64,000 nt of DNA, from positions 310,001 through 374,000 of the forward strand of contig NZ_VICB01000004.1 in assembly GCF_006546835.1 (NCBI RefSeq), given 5' to 3'. This document shows, in pieces, positions 48,049-57,507 of this stretch. A program made the position numbers and the translations under genes. Numbering within the stretch: position 1 is the first letter of the stretch; each line of letters begins with the position of its first letter. The notes below the pieces were generated by a model that was given only the letters and a program-made list of their open reading frames with translations, was not told the origin of the DNA and did not search any database. Origin of the DNA: Actinomyces johnsonii. GTDB lineage: Bacteria; Actinomycetota; Actinomycetes; Actinomycetales; Actinomycetaceae.

Positions 48049-48119
48049 TAATCGGCCTGTCCGCTGCTCGCCTATCCGACAGATCGTGAGAACGCATCTT
48101 CCGTAAGCCCGGCCCGCGT

Positions 48120-48131
48120 TAGGGTGGCACC
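48120..48131 (+). promoter_or_regulatory. Candidate leaderless promoter -10 of dapA
   Basis: TAGGGT (48120-48125) lies 6 nt before the dapA ATG, and no ribosome-binding site is present. Confidence 0.5.
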
Positions 48132-49028
48132 ATGAGCGCAGCCCCCTCCCGCAGCTTCGGTTCCGTCGGTGTCGCCATGGTCACGCCCTTCACGCCCAGC
48201 GGGGAAGTCGACTTCGACGCCGCCCGCGCCCTGGCCGTCAGCCTGGTCGACGATGGCGCCGACACGATTCTCCTGTCGGGTACCACCGGCGAGTCCCCGA
48301 CCACTCACACCCCCGAGAAGCAGGAGCTGATCCGCCAGGTCAAGGACGCCCTGACCGGACGCGCCATGGTCATAGCCGGCGCCGGCTCCAACGACACCGC
48401 CCACGCGGTGCGCATCGGCGTGGCCTCCCAGGAGGCCGGGGCCGAGGGCCTGCTCATCAACGCCCCTTACTACAACCGCCCCAGCCAGGAGGGCGTCTAC
48501 CAGCACATCAATGCTGTTGTCGAGGCCACCGACCTGCCCGTCATGGTCTACGACATCCCCGGGCGTACCGGCGTGAAGATCACCGAGGACACCCTGGCCC
48601 GCCTGGCCGAGAACCCCCGCGTCAAGGCCGTCAAGGACGCCACCGGCGACGTTGAGCAGGGCTTCCGCCGCATGGAGTCCACCGGCCTGGAGTACTACTC
48701 CGGCGACGACGGCCTCAACTTCGCCTGGCTCACCCACGGCGCCTCCGGCGTCATTTCCGTGGCCGCCCACGCCGACGCTCACTCCTGGCGCCAGATGATC
48801 GCCGCCGTCGACGCCGGCGACCTGGCCAGCGCCCGCACCCTTGCCCGGAGTCTGCGCCCCCTCGTTCACGCCATCATGGGCGGCGGACAGGGAGCCGTCA
48901 TGGCCAAGGAGGCCCTGCACCTTCAGGGGCGCCTGCCCAGCCCCACCCTGCGCCTGCCCCTCGTGCGGGCCGAGGAGGCTGAGGTCGCTGCCCTGCGCGA
49001 GGTCCTGGCCGCCTCCGGGCTGCTCTAA
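48132..49028 (+). CDS. dapA: 4-hydroxy-tetrahydrodipicolinate synthase
   Basis: Class I aldolase condensing pyruvate with aspartate semialdehyde, first step of the lysine/DAP branch. VAMVTPF (N-terminus), LLSGTTGESPTT (pyruvate carboxylate site), the catalytic Tyr in VMVYDIPGRTG and the Schiff-base Lys in KAVKDATGD are all present. Length 298 aa is normal. A short pyrimidine-dimer glycosylase gene follows 22 nt downstream and is probably co-transcribed. Confidence 0.97.
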   Translation: MSAAPSRSFGSVGVAMVTPFTPSGEVDFDAARALAVSLVDDGADTILLSGTTGESPTTHTPEKQELIRQVKDALTGRAMVIAGAGSNDTAHAVRIGVASQEAGAEGLLINAPYYNRPSQEGVYQHINAVVEATDLPVMVYDIPGRTGVKITEDTLARLAENPRVKAVKDATGDVEQGFRRMESTGLEYYSGDDGLNFAWLTHGASGVISVAAHADAHSWRQMIAAVDAGDLASARTLARSLRPLVHAIMGGGQGAVMAKEALHLQGRLPSPTLRLPLVRAEEAEVAALREVLAASGLL

Positions 49029-49050
49029 GAACCGGCAGGGTACGCCCGCC

Positions 49051-49497
49051 ATGCGCATGTGGTCGCTGCACCCGCAACACCTGGACCGTGCGGGCCTCGT
49101 GGCATGTTGGCGCGAGTCGCTGCTGGCCCAGGCGGTCCTGGCCGGGCGCACCCGCGGCTACCGCAACCACCCCCAGCTCGAACGCTTCCGCGGCGCCCCG
49201 GATCCGCTCACTCCGGTTGTGGCCGTGGGCGCCTATCTGTGGGGACTGCGCGAGGAGGCCGTCCGGCGCGGCTACCGCTTCGACGCCTCCCGCATCGACG
49301 TGCCCCAGGCGGAGTGCACCGGCGTCAACCTGACGGTCACCGAGGGACAGATGGATCTGGAGCGCAGACACCTTGAGGCCAAGCTGGCCGGGCGCGCCCC
49401 GGAGCTCCTGCCCCTGCCGGAGCGGCTTGAGGCGCACCCGATTTTCCGGGTCGTCCCCGGTGACATCGAGCCCTGGGAGCGGGCACTCGTCCCGTAG
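49051..49497 (+). CDS. Pyrimidine dimer DNA glycosylase family protein (T4 endonuclease V-like)
   Basis: 148-residue protein beginning MRMWSLHPQHLD, the conserved start of the bacterial pyrimidine-dimer glycosylase family. WRESLLAQAVL contains Glu22, which aligns with catalytic Glu23 of T4 endonuclease V; RGYRNHPQLERF is a further family block. The N-terminal nucleophile of T4 endoV is Thr2, replaced here by Arg2, so chemistry may differ or the nucleophile may be another amine. The start at 49051 was chosen over internal dapA starts because the family begins with this Met. Second gene after dapA. Confidence 0.82.
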   Translation: MRMWSLHPQHLDRAGLVACWRESLLAQAVLAGRTRGYRNHPQLERFRGAPDPLTPVVAVGAYLWGLREEAVRRGYRFDASRIDVPQAECTGVNLTVTEGQMDLERRHLEAKLAGRAPELLPLPERLEAHPIFRVVPGDIEPWERALVP

Positions 49498-49525
49498 CCC
49501 CGGAGACCGCCGGCGTCGTAGCCGG

Positions 49526-51298
49526 TCAGCTGCTTGAGCCGAGCACCCGCTCGCGCACGACGCGGCGCAGGACCTTGCCGATCTGGGAGCGCGGCATCTC
49601 CTCGATGACCTCCAGGCGGTGCGGCAGCGCGTAATGGGGGATCGTCCGCTCGGCGTGCTGACGCACAGCCTCCAGGGTCACCGAGCCCGGCGCGGCCCCA
49701 TCGGCCAGGACGACGACGGCGCACACGAGCTCGCCCCGGGCGCCGTTGGGGAGCCCCACAACGGCGACGTCGGCTACGCCCTTCAGGGAGCGGATCGCGG
49801 CCTCGACCTGACTGGGGTAGACGTTGAAGCCTCCGGTGAGAATGAGCTCGCGCCTGCGATCGGCCATCCACAGGAAGGAGTCCTCCCTGCGCACGATGTC
49901 GCCCGTGCGCAGCCACCCGCCCGGCAGGATCGCGGCCCGGGTGGCCTCCTCGTCCTCCCAGTAGCCGGCGAAGACCTGGGGGCCGCGCACCAGCAGCTCG
50001 CCCGGCTCCCCATCGGGAACCTCACGGGCCGGATCCGGGTCCTCGGAGTCGACGACGCGCACGTCGGTGGACGGGAAGGGCAGGCCCAGCGCCCCCAGGC
50101 GGCGCGAGGGACCCATGGGCGTGCCCGCGACGATCGGGCTCGTCTCGGTCATGCCGTAGCCCTCGACGAAGTAGCCCCCGGTCGCCTTCTCCCACCGGGC
50201 CCCCACCTCCGGCGGCATAGGAGCGGCCCCGCACACCCCGTAGCGCAGGGAGCGCAGGCTCGTGCCCTTCCTCTGGGCGCCGACGAGGATCCGCTCGAAC
50301 ATGACTGGCACCCCGACGAAGAAGGTGAAGGGGCGCCGCTCGTGCGCGGCGAGTACCTGGTCTACTGAGAACTTGGGCAGCATCACCTGGGTAGCGGCTT
50401 TCTGCACCGCGCAGAAGAGGTTGAAGGTCAGCCCGAAGGCGTGGAAGAAGGGCAGCAGGCACAGGAAGTTCTCTCCGCCCTCGTGCAGCATCGGCACCCA
50501 GGCGATGGCCTGGTTGGCGTTGGCCCGCAGGTTGGTGTGGGTGAGCATCGCTGCCTTGGGCGTGCCGGTCGTCCCACCGGTGTGCAACAGGACCGCGACG
50601 TCGGAACCACCCGGGTAGGGGAAGCGCGATGGGATCCGGTGGGCGCCGGCCACCTCCCTGTCCCAGGAGCGTACGTCCGCCGGCAGGTTCTCCGCCCGGA
50701 AGGCGGCCCTCTCTCGGCGGGCCCGCTCCACCGGCAGACGCAGCGCGGCACGCAGGCGCCTGGGCATCGCCGCCGAGAGATCCACGCTGAAGACCGTGCG
50801 GCCCTTGAGCGGATCCCCGCCGTGCTGCCCCCCGGTGAGCGGCTCAGAGACGAGATCGATACCCTTCTCCCACACGATGACGACCTGCGCGCCATGCGCG
50901 TCCAGTTGGGAACGGATCTCCTCGGCGGGCGCCAGCGGGTTGTGCTCGGCGACGATCGCACCGATGCGCAGCGCGCCGTAGAGCGCGATGGCGTGCTGCG
51001 GGCAGTTCGGCATGATGAGGGCCACCCGGTCGCCCTTGTGCACACCCGAGGTCCGCAGCACCTGCGCCGCGCGTTCCGAGGCCTCCAGCAGCTCGCGGTA
51101 GGTCATCGCGGCGCCCAGGAAATCGATGGCGACCCGGTCGGGGTAGAAGCGCGCCGCGGTCTCCAGCAGCTGGCTCAAGGGCGCGTCGGGCACCTCGATC
51201 GCGGCGGGGATCCCCGGCTGATAGTGAGGACGCAGGTACTGACGGTGGTCCTCGGAGGCCTGCGGCGGAGAGCCGGCATCGTTAGTGCTGTTGTTCAT
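49526..51298 (-). CDS. fadD: Long-chain fatty acid–CoA ligase (AMP-binding), copy 1
   Basis: ANL-superfamily adenylating enzyme of 590 residues. Core motif A3 is HTGGTTGTPKAAMLTHTN (~239-256), A5 is EGYGMTETSP, A7 is GWLRTGDIV, A8 includes DRRRELILTGGFNVYP, and the catalytic A10 Lys is in RSQIGKVLRR. It activates fatty acids to acyl-CoA through acyl-adenylates in the cytosol. It lies directly downstream (85 nt) of a close paralogue in the same orientation; both share LPNCPQH/MPNCPQH and RIGAIVAEHNPLAPA blocks, indicating tandem duplication. Confidence 0.92.
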   Translation of the reverse strand: MNNSTNDAGSPPQASEDHRQYLRPHYQPGIPAAIEVPDAPLSQLLETAARFYPDRVAIDFLGAAMTYRELLEASERAAQVLRTSGVHKGDRVALIMPNCPQHAIALYGALRIGAIVAEHNPLAPAEEIRSQLDAHGAQVVIVWEKGIDLVSEPLTGGQHGGDPLKGRTVFSVDLSAAMPRRLRAALRLPVERARRERAAFRAENLPADVRSWDREVAGAHRIPSRFPYPGGSDVAVLLHTGGTTGTPKAAMLTHTNLRANANQAIAWVPMLHEGGENFLCLLPFFHAFGLTFNLFCAVQKAATQVMLPKFSVDQVLAAHERRPFTFFVGVPVMFERILVGAQRKGTSLRSLRYGVCGAAPMPPEVGARWEKATGGYFVEGYGMTETSPIVAGTPMGPSRRLGALGLPFPSTDVRVVDSEDPDPAREVPDGEPGELLVRGPQVFAGYWEDEEATRAAILPGGWLRTGDIVRREDSFLWMADRRRELILTGGFNVYPSQVEAAIRSLKGVADVAVVGLPNGARGELVCAVVVLADGAAPGSVTLEAVRQHAERTIPHYALPHRLEVIEEMPRSQIGKVLRRVVRERVLGSSS

Positions 51299-51383
51299 GT
51301 CAGGGGTCTGGGGTGGTGTGTATCAGTATCTCTGAGGAGGCGGCGGGTCTCGAGGAGGGGCGCAGACGGACGGCTCGGCGCAA

Positions 51384-53315
51384 TCAACGGGAGGTCTGCT
51401 CATCCCCTCCGTCATGCCTGCCGCCATCCCTGCGGTCGTTCCTGCCGGGCAGGTGCTCGACGATGGAGACGGCCGCAGCCGTCGCGGCACCGGAGGCCGC
51501 CTCCCGGGCAGCCAGGAGCTCGTCTCGCACGACGCGGCGCAGGACCTTGCCGATCTGGGAGCGGGGCATCTCCGTCAGAATCGCGATCTGGCGGGGCAGG
51601 GCGTAGTTGGACAGGGTCTTGGCCGCCCACTCGCGTACCTGCTCCAGGGTGACCGTCTGGCCCTCCTTGGGCAGGATCGCGGCGACGACGGACTCATTGC
51701 CCGCCTCGGCCGGCAGCCCGACGACGGCCACGTCCTCCACCTGCGGCATTGAGCGCACCGCGGCCTCCACCTCCGTAGGGTAGATGTTGAAGCCCCCGGA
51801 AATGATGAGCTCCTTGCGGCGGTCGGCGATGACGTAGAAGCCGTCCTCCTCCTGGCGCACCAGGTCGCCCGTGCGCAGCCAGCCCCCGTCCAGCAGCGTC
51901 TCGGCGCTCTCCTCCGGGTTATCCCAGTAGCCGGTGAAGATCTGCGGGCCGCGGGTCAGCAGCTCGCCGACCTCGCCGGGGGCCACCTCGCGCTCGACGT
52001 CCTCAGGATCCACCAGCCGCACCTGCGTGGAGGGATAGGGAACGCCCAGGGTGCCGGGGCGGCGCGCCGGGGAGATGGGGTTGCCCAGGATGATGGGGGA
52101 GGATTCGGTCATGCCGTAGCCCTCGATGATCGTGCCGCCGGTGGTCTCCTCCCAGGCCTGGGCCACGGCCAACGGGTTGGGTGCCGCCCCGCACACGGCG
52201 ATCTTGCAGGAGGACAGGTCCGCGCCCGTGGCCCGGGCTCTGGTCACTAGGCGATCGAACATGACCGGTACACCGGGGAAGAAGGTGGCCGGGCGCCGCT
52301 TCCAGGCGGCCAGTACCAGATCCGCCCCGAACTTGGGCAGCACCACCTGGGTGGCGGCCAGCCCCACCGCGCACAGCAGTGACAGGGACATGCCGAAGGC
52401 GTGGAAGAAGGGCAGGACGGCGTAGAAGGTCTCCTTGCCCGGGCTCGTGGTGCGCGAGGCCCAGGCCAGTGACATCTCCGCATTGGAGCGCAGGTTCTCG
52501 TGGCTGAGGCAGACCGCTTTGGGTGTGCCCGTCGTCCCGCCGGTGTACAGCAGCGCGGCCGTCTCGGAGATGCCTGGCAGGGGGAAGCCCGTGGCCAGGG
52601 GAGCGGCAGAGGAGACCAGGTCGTCCCAGGAGCGCACTCCGGCTGGCACCCTGCCGCGCAGCTCGCGGCGCTGGGTGCGAGCCGCGGCCACCGGCAGCCT
52701 CAGGGCCAGGCGGCTGCGCAACGGCAGGTGACGGGACAGGTCCACCGAGTACACGTCCAGGTCCCCCAGGCCCGCCGCCTCCAGGGATCCGACCGCCGTC
52801 ACCAGGCGCTCGAGGGTCTTCTCCCAGGCGATGATGACGCGTCCGCGGTGGATGTGGAACTGCTCGCGCAGCTGGGCGGCCGGCGCCAACGGGTTGTGCT
52901 CGGCGACGATCGCACCGATGCGCCAGGCCGCGTAGGCCAGGACCACGTGCTGGGGGCAGTTGGGAAGAATGACTCCGATGACGTCGCCGCGCCCGACCCC
53001 CATGCCCCGCAGGGCCTCGGCGGCACGGGCGACCTGGGTCTCCAGCTGGGAGTAGGTGGTGGTGGCGCCCAGGAAGTCCAGGGCGACTCGCTCCGGGAAG
53101 TCCCGGGCAGCGTCGCGCAGCATGCAGGACAGGGGCTCGCTCACCGCGGCGATCGTCTCGGGCACCCCCGCGTCGCGATAGACGGAGCCGAGCGCCCCGT
53201 TGCGTGGGGCATTCGCACTGCTGACCGGTGCGGAGTCGCCGTCGTGACCGGACTCGCCGTCCTGACCGGTGCGGTCGTCAGTCGCCTTGGGATCCGACTC
53301 GCGTGGAGCGCTCAT
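51384..53315 (-). CDS. fadD: Long-chain fatty acid–CoA ligase (AMP-binding), copy 2
   Basis: Paralogue of the neighbouring ligase, 643 residues. Motifs: YTGGTTGTPKAVCLSHEN (~266-283), EGYGMTESSPII, GGWLRTGDLV, DRRKELIISGGFNIYPTE and A10 RSQIGKVLRRVVRDEL, so it should be catalytically competent. It is longer because of an Asp/Ser/Gly-rich N-terminal tail of ~45 residues and a His/Arg/Gly-rich C-terminal tail. Hairpins upstream (53342-53402) separate it from the HelD-like gene. Confidence 0.92.
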   Translation of the reverse strand: MSAPRESDPKATDDRTGQDGESGHDGDSAPVSSANAPRNGALGSVYRDAGVPETIAAVSEPLSCMLRDAARDFPERVALDFLGATTTYSQLETQVARAAEALRGMGVGRGDVIGVILPNCPQHVVLAYAAWRIGAIVAEHNPLAPAAQLREQFHIHRGRVIIAWEKTLERLVTAVGSLEAAGLGDLDVYSVDLSRHLPLRSRLALRLPVAAARTQRRELRGRVPAGVRSWDDLVSSAAPLATGFPLPGISETAALLYTGGTTGTPKAVCLSHENLRSNAEMSLAWASRTTSPGKETFYAVLPFFHAFGMSLSLLCAVGLAATQVVLPKFGADLVLAAWKRRPATFFPGVPVMFDRLVTRARATGADLSSCKIAVCGAAPNPLAVAQAWEETTGGTIIEGYGMTESSPIILGNPISPARRPGTLGVPYPSTQVRLVDPEDVEREVAPGEVGELLTRGPQIFTGYWDNPEESAETLLDGGWLRTGDLVRQEEDGFYVIADRRKELIISGGFNIYPTEVEAAVRSMPQVEDVAVVGLPAEAGNESVVAAILPKEGQTVTLEQVREWAAKTLSNYALPRQIAILTEMPRSQIGKVLRRVVRDELLAAREAASGAATAAAVSIVEHLPGRNDRRDGGRHDGGDEQTSR

Positions 53316-53341
53316 GGGTCTCCCCCTTTTGTCTGCCGGGA

Positions 53342-53402
53342 GCCTTCCTGTGATGGGAAGGCCCCGCTCGCCGTGGGTGCCGCGAGGCGCGACGGCGAGC
53401 GG
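53342..53402 (-). terminator. Hairpins between the HelD-like and fadD genes
   Basis: An 11-bp stem CCGCTCGCCGT/ACGGCGAGCGG (53364-53374 with 53392-53402) and a smaller 7-bp stem (53342-53348 with 53556-offset partner at 53356-53362) lie after the HelD-like stop on the minus strand. They plausibly terminate it. Confidence 0.55.
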
Positions 53403-53474
53403 TCAGGAGCAACCGTAACCTACGGTGGCGTAACTTGCGGGGCCAGGGTCGCGGGCGAACCTGTGCGATGGCGC

Positions 53475-56135
53475 TCACCGGGGATCGGCGCCGGGGCGCA
53501 CCCCGAGCCCCTGTGGCAGGGGAAGGCGGCTAACTACCCGCAGGCGGCGCGTGGGCCGAGTCATCGCCACGTACAGGTCTCCCGCGCTGCGATCACCGAT
53601 GCCGGCAGGGTCCACCAGCACGACGACGTCGAACTCTAGGCCTTTGGACAGCGCGGCGCTGACCACCAGCAGCCGCGAGCGCAGCACGTCCCCACCCGGC
53701 GCCTCCATCGCGGCGGCAAGGGCCGGGTCCTGTCGCAGGAGGGCCTCGGTGCGACGGGGCGAGGGCGAGATGACTGCGATGCGCCCGGCGCCGTCGCCCA
53801 CCTCCTGGTCGAGTCGGGCCGACTCCTGGGTCACCGCCTCGCGCAGAGCTCGTGCCCAGGCGCCGGAGCCCCTGTCCGTCTCGTCGTCTTGCCCAGCGGT
53901 CTCGTCGGCTACCTCAGTGATCTCAGTGATTTCGAGGCAGTTGGGCAGGTCTCGCACCGAGCGCACCGGGTAGACCGGTGGGTGGCCCAGCTGCGCCACC
54001 GTCTTCTCGGCCGTCTCCATGATGGTGGCCGGTGTGCGGTAGCAGACGCTGAGCGCCTCCTCGCGCAGCGGGGTCGACCCTCCGTGCGAGCGCCTCGACC
54101 GCCCGCCCTGCCCGGAGCGCCTCCGGTGGCGAGGGTGCCCGCGGCCGTCCTCGGTCGGTGACGTCCCCAGGGCGGTGAGCACCTCGTTCCAGCTGGTCGG
54201 GGCGTGAGGACCCGAGTACTGGGCCAGGTCGCCCACCACCGTGAAGGAGCGCACCGGGCAGCGGCGCGCCAGGGCCCGCCAGGCCATGGCACCGAGTTCC
54301 TGGGCCTCGTCGACGACGACGTGCCCGTAGGTCCACGTCCGATCCGCCCGCGCCCGCTCGGCCAGGGTGAGAGTGGGGCCGCCCTGGGAGACCCGGTCGG
54401 CGAGCATCTCGGCGCTGACCATCCCGGCACCCAGGTCCTGGGACTCGATCGCCTGGGCGGCGTAGGCCACCAGGTCCTCCCGGCGTCGGGCCTCCAGCCG
54501 GGCGCGCCGGGCTTGGGCGTCCTCACTGGGACCCAGCAGCTCTGCCAGCTCGTCGATGAGCGGGATGTCTGCCGCAGTCAGCGCGCTTCCCGGATCCCGG
54601 CGCAGCAGCGCCCGCTCCCGCCCGCTCAAGGACGGCGCCGCCTGCTCCAGGAGGGATGGCCGGCCCCACAATCGCTCCAGCAGCCCCTCGGGCGTCGTCG
54701 GCATCCAACACAGGTTGATCTCCCGGCGAGCGTCGCGGGCGGTGCGGATGTCCTCCCGGATCCAGGCCCGCGTGTCGGCATCCGAGGCGTCCTGGTTCGT
54801 GACCGCGGCGTACTGGTCGGTCAGCCGCTCCAGCAGCCACAGCACGAAGGCCTCCCGGGCCAGGTTGTGGGGCTTGCCACCCCGGCGGGCCCGCGAGGCC
54901 GCCTCGCGCACGTCGCCGGGCTCCAGTGTCAGGCGCACCCCCTGGACCTCGATCTCGCGCGGGGCCTCGGGAATCCGCTGCAGGCCGCGTACCGCGCGCT
55001 CGAGGGCCCCGACCCACAGGGCGCGCCCCTTGATCTCGGCGATGCGGGCGTCCTCCTGCGCCGTCGCCCGAACACCCGGAACCAGGTCGCCGATCGTCGT
55101 GGAGACCACACCCGTCTCGCCCAGGGAGGGCAGCACCTGCTCCACGTACCGCAGGAAGGTTCGCGACGGCCCCACCAGCAGCACTCCGGAGCGCTCCAGG
55201 CGCTCGCGCTCGGAGTAGAACAGATAGGCCACCCGGTGCAGCGCCACCGCCGTCTTACCGGTTCCCGGACCACCCTGGACCACGAGGACTCCTCGGCCTG
55301 AGGAGGTGACGATCCGGTCCTGCTCGGCCTGGATCGTGGCCACGATGTCGCCCATCCGGCCGTCGCGGGCGCTGGACATCGCGGCGATGAGGGCGCCCTC
55401 GCCCTGCAGCTCTCCGGCGGCCACGGTGGCCCCGGAGGAGGCCTCCGGGGCGCCGTCGGACCCCAGGGCGGTGAGGTCGAGGACCTCGTCCTCCACGCCG
55501 AGCACCTGCCGGGTCCGGGTGTCGATATGCCTGCGGCGCACCAGCCCCATGGGCCGGGAGGCCGTGGCTTGGTAAAAGGCCCGGGCCAGAGGGGCGCGCC
55601 AGTCCAGGATCACCTCGCGGTGCTGGGCGTCCTGCAGACCGATACGGCCCACGTAGTGGCGCCGCCCGCCGTCGGTCACGGGGGACGAACTGCCCGCTCC
55701 CCGCCCCGAGGCCGCTGAGGAACCGGCAGGGCCCGGCGCGTCGTCGGGCACCCGGCTCATGTCCATCCGCCCGAAGACCAGGCGGTCCTCAACCCCCTCC
55801 AGAGAGGAGACCAGTGAGGAGTAGTGCACGGCGTAGGCGTCCCGCTCCCCGCGCGACTGGTGGGTTCCGCTGACGCCCTGCGCCTCGGTGCGGGCCAGGG
55901 ACCGGCGGGCCTGGTCGAGCTGACGATCCAGCTCGCTGTAGGCGAGGTCGACGATCTGCTGCTCACTGTGCAGCTCGCGCTCGCGAACGCTGCCTGCATC
56001 GTCTCCCGCATCATCCTCTGACCGCTGACGTGCTTCCCGCTGGGAGTATGGCGGGGGGGAGGGGAACGTCTGACTCACAAAGCCTCGCATCGGTTCGAGT
56101 TCTGGACGGCTGGCACCTGAAGCGCCCACTGGCAC
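53475..56135 (-). CDS. UvrD/Rep-like helicase, HelD-type RNA polymerase recycling factor
   Basis: 886-residue SF1-type ATPase. A charged N-terminal coiled-coil (RERELHSEQQIVDLAYSELD...) is followed by Walker A QGGPGTGKTAVALHR (~288), Walker B VVVDEAQELGAMAWRAL, motif III VVGDLAQYSG, and C-terminal motifs SAALSKGLEFDVVVLVDP and LYVAMTRPTRRL. This order, with the N-terminal coiled coil and the REVILDWRAPLARAFYQA block, matches actinobacterial HelD, which removes stalled RNA polymerase from DNA. An Arg/Gly/Ser-rich insertion lies near residues 660-690. The GTG start at 56135 has no ribosome-binding site; ATG 56090 is an alternative. Confidence 0.85.
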   Translation of the reverse strand: MPVGASGASRPELEPMRGFVSQTFPSPPPYSQREARQRSEDDAGDDAGSVRERELHSEQQIVDLAYSELDRQLDQARRSLARTEAQGVSGTHQSRGERDAYAVHYSSLVSSLEGVEDRLVFGRMDMSRVPDDAPGPAGSSAASGRGAGSSSPVTDGGRRHYVGRIGLQDAQHREVILDWRAPLARAFYQATASRPMGLVRRRHIDTRTRQVLGVEDEVLDLTALGSDGAPEASSGATVAAGELQGEGALIAAMSSARDGRMGDIVATIQAEQDRIVTSSGRGVLVVQGGPGTGKTAVALHRVAYLFYSERERLERSGVLLVGPSRTFLRYVEQVLPSLGETGVVSTTIGDLVPGVRATAQEDARIAEIKGRALWVGALERAVRGLQRIPEAPREIEVQGVRLTLEPGDVREAASRARRGGKPHNLAREAFVLWLLERLTDQYAAVTNQDASDADTRAWIREDIRTARDARREINLCWMPTTPEGLLERLWGRPSLLEQAAPSLSGRERALLRRDPGSALTAADIPLIDELAELLGPSEDAQARRARLEARRREDLVAYAAQAIESQDLGAGMVSAEMLADRVSQGGPTLTLAERARADRTWTYGHVVVDEAQELGAMAWRALARRCPVRSFTVVGDLAQYSGPHAPTSWNEVLTALGTSPTEDGRGHPRHRRRSGQGGRSRRSHGGSTPLREEALSVCYRTPATIMETAEKTVAQLGHPPVYPVRSVRDLPNCLEITEITEVADETAGQDDETDRGSGAWARALREAVTQESARLDQEVGDGAGRIAVISPSPRRTEALLRQDPALAAAMEAPGGDVLRSRLLVVSAALSKGLEFDVVVLVDPAGIGDRSAGDLYVAMTRPTRRLRVVSRLPLPQGLGVRPGADPR

Positions 56136-56545
56136 TGGTTGACGCTGACGGGTACTGGGGTCGGTGATGGCTTCAGTACGGTCGACCCATTATTCTCCTG
56201 TTGGAGCCCCCGCGGGGACGCCGAGGGCGAACACGTCGACTGGACCTGGCACGGGCGGGAACATCGACAACCCGAGAGGCGTTGGCAGGAATGCCGAGGA
56301 CGCTATCGACCATTCCCAGGTACCAACCCGTACGAATCCTGATAAAACGCCGAATCGCGTCCTGGGCCAACGTCACATGACTGAGCCGAGGCCGAGCCGA
56401 GCATCGAGCTGAGACCATTGCACGACACCGACACGACCCTCCCCGGAGCCGTCGACCCCACCCTATCCTCGTGGCAGGGCGGCGGGCGCGCACACGGACA
56501 CCCGCCGCGGGGGACGGACCAGACCAGACAGGAGGAGACGGGCTC
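56136..56545. promoter_or_regulatory. Divergent HelD/PAC2 intergenic region
   Basis: About 410 nt without a credible gene. It must hold both promoters: a -10-like TATCCT at 56464-56469 is suitable for the PAC2 gene, giving a ~70-nt leader with a GGAGGAG ribosome-binding site. I see no repeats or convincing operators. Confidence 0.4.
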
Positions 56546-57484
56546 GTGAGACCACTGTTCACCATCCAGCACCCCGCGGATCAGCCAATCTCCCCGCGGG
56601 TCCTCATCCACCACTTCGAGGGAGCCATGGACGCCGGGAATGCCGGCGCCCTGGCCGTTGACCAGCTGCTCATGACGCTGCCCAGCGAGCGCCTGGCCAC
56701 ATTCGACGTCGATGCCCTCGTGGACTACCGCGCCCGGCGCCCCACGATGACCTTCGTCCACAACACCTACTCCTCGGTGGTCATGCCCGAGCTGGTCCTG
56801 GACCTTCTTCATGACGATGACGGCGAGGACCTCCTCCTCCTGCACGGCGCCGAGCCGGACTACCGGTGGGACGAGTTCGTCGGAGCCGTGGCGCACCTGG
56901 CCGTCTCCATGGGCGTGAGCCAGGCTGTCGGAATCAGCGGCATCCCCATGGCCGTTCCCCACACGCGCCCGACCTACGTCCACCATCACGGCAGCCGGCC
57001 CGACCTGCTGCCCAATCAGCCCGAGCTCTTCGGCCATGTCGAGCTGCCCGGCTCGATGGCGGCCTACCTCGAGCTGCGGCTGGGCGAGCTGGGCCTGGAC
57101 TCTCGGGGGGTCTCGGCTGCGATACCGCACTACGTTGCCCGCGACGAGTTTCCGCAGGGCGCTTCGGCGCTGCTGACCGCCGTCGTTCAGGCCACCGGCC
57201 TGGCGCTTCCGGTCGGCGATTTGGAGGCGGCCGCCAACATCAACCGCGCCGAGATCAACGCCGAGGCCGCCCAGCAGCCGGAGGTCAGCGCCGTGGTCTC
57301 CGCCCTGGAGGCCCAGTACGACGCCATGGCCCCCCGGATCGCCGCCGGAGAGGTCGACACCTCGGCACCCGTCTTCAACCTGCCCAGCGCGGACGAGATC
57401 GGCGCCCGTCTGGAGGCCTTCCTGGAGGCCAACGACTCCGGGGACCTGGGAACCCAGGGCTGGAACTCCGGCCGCGGGGGCTGA
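56546..57484 (+). CDS. PAC2 family protein (proteasome assembly chaperone-like)
   Basis: 312-residue protein from the GTG at 56546, which follows a GGAGGAG ribosome-binding site; longer in-frame starts give only an Arg-rich extension. The PAC2 fold is suggested by VLIHHFEGAMDAGNAG near the N-terminus, LLLLHGAEPDYRWDEFVGAVAHLA, GISGIPMAVPHTRPT and a C-terminal helical region with VSAVVSALEAQYD. Actinobacterial members are ATP-grasp-unrelated, often encoded near repair or proteasome genes; function unknown. A GC-rich spacer of 23 nt separates it from the convergent gene. Confidence 0.85.
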   Translation: MRPLFTIQHPADQPISPRVLIHHFEGAMDAGNAGALAVDQLLMTLPSERLATFDVDALVDYRARRPTMTFVHNTYSSVVMPELVLDLLHDDDGEDLLLLHGAEPDYRWDEFVGAVAHLAVSMGVSQAVGISGIPMAVPHTRPTYVHHHGSRPDLLPNQPELFGHVELPGSMAAYLELRLGELGLDSRGVSAAIPHYVARDEFPQGASALLTAVVQATGLALPVGDLEAAANINRAEINAEAAQQPEVSAVVSALEAQYDAMAPRIAAGEVDTSAPVFNLPSADEIGARLEAFLEANDSGDLGTQGWNSGRGG

Positions 57485-57507
57485 GCGGGACCGGTCTCCC
57501 CGGCCCC

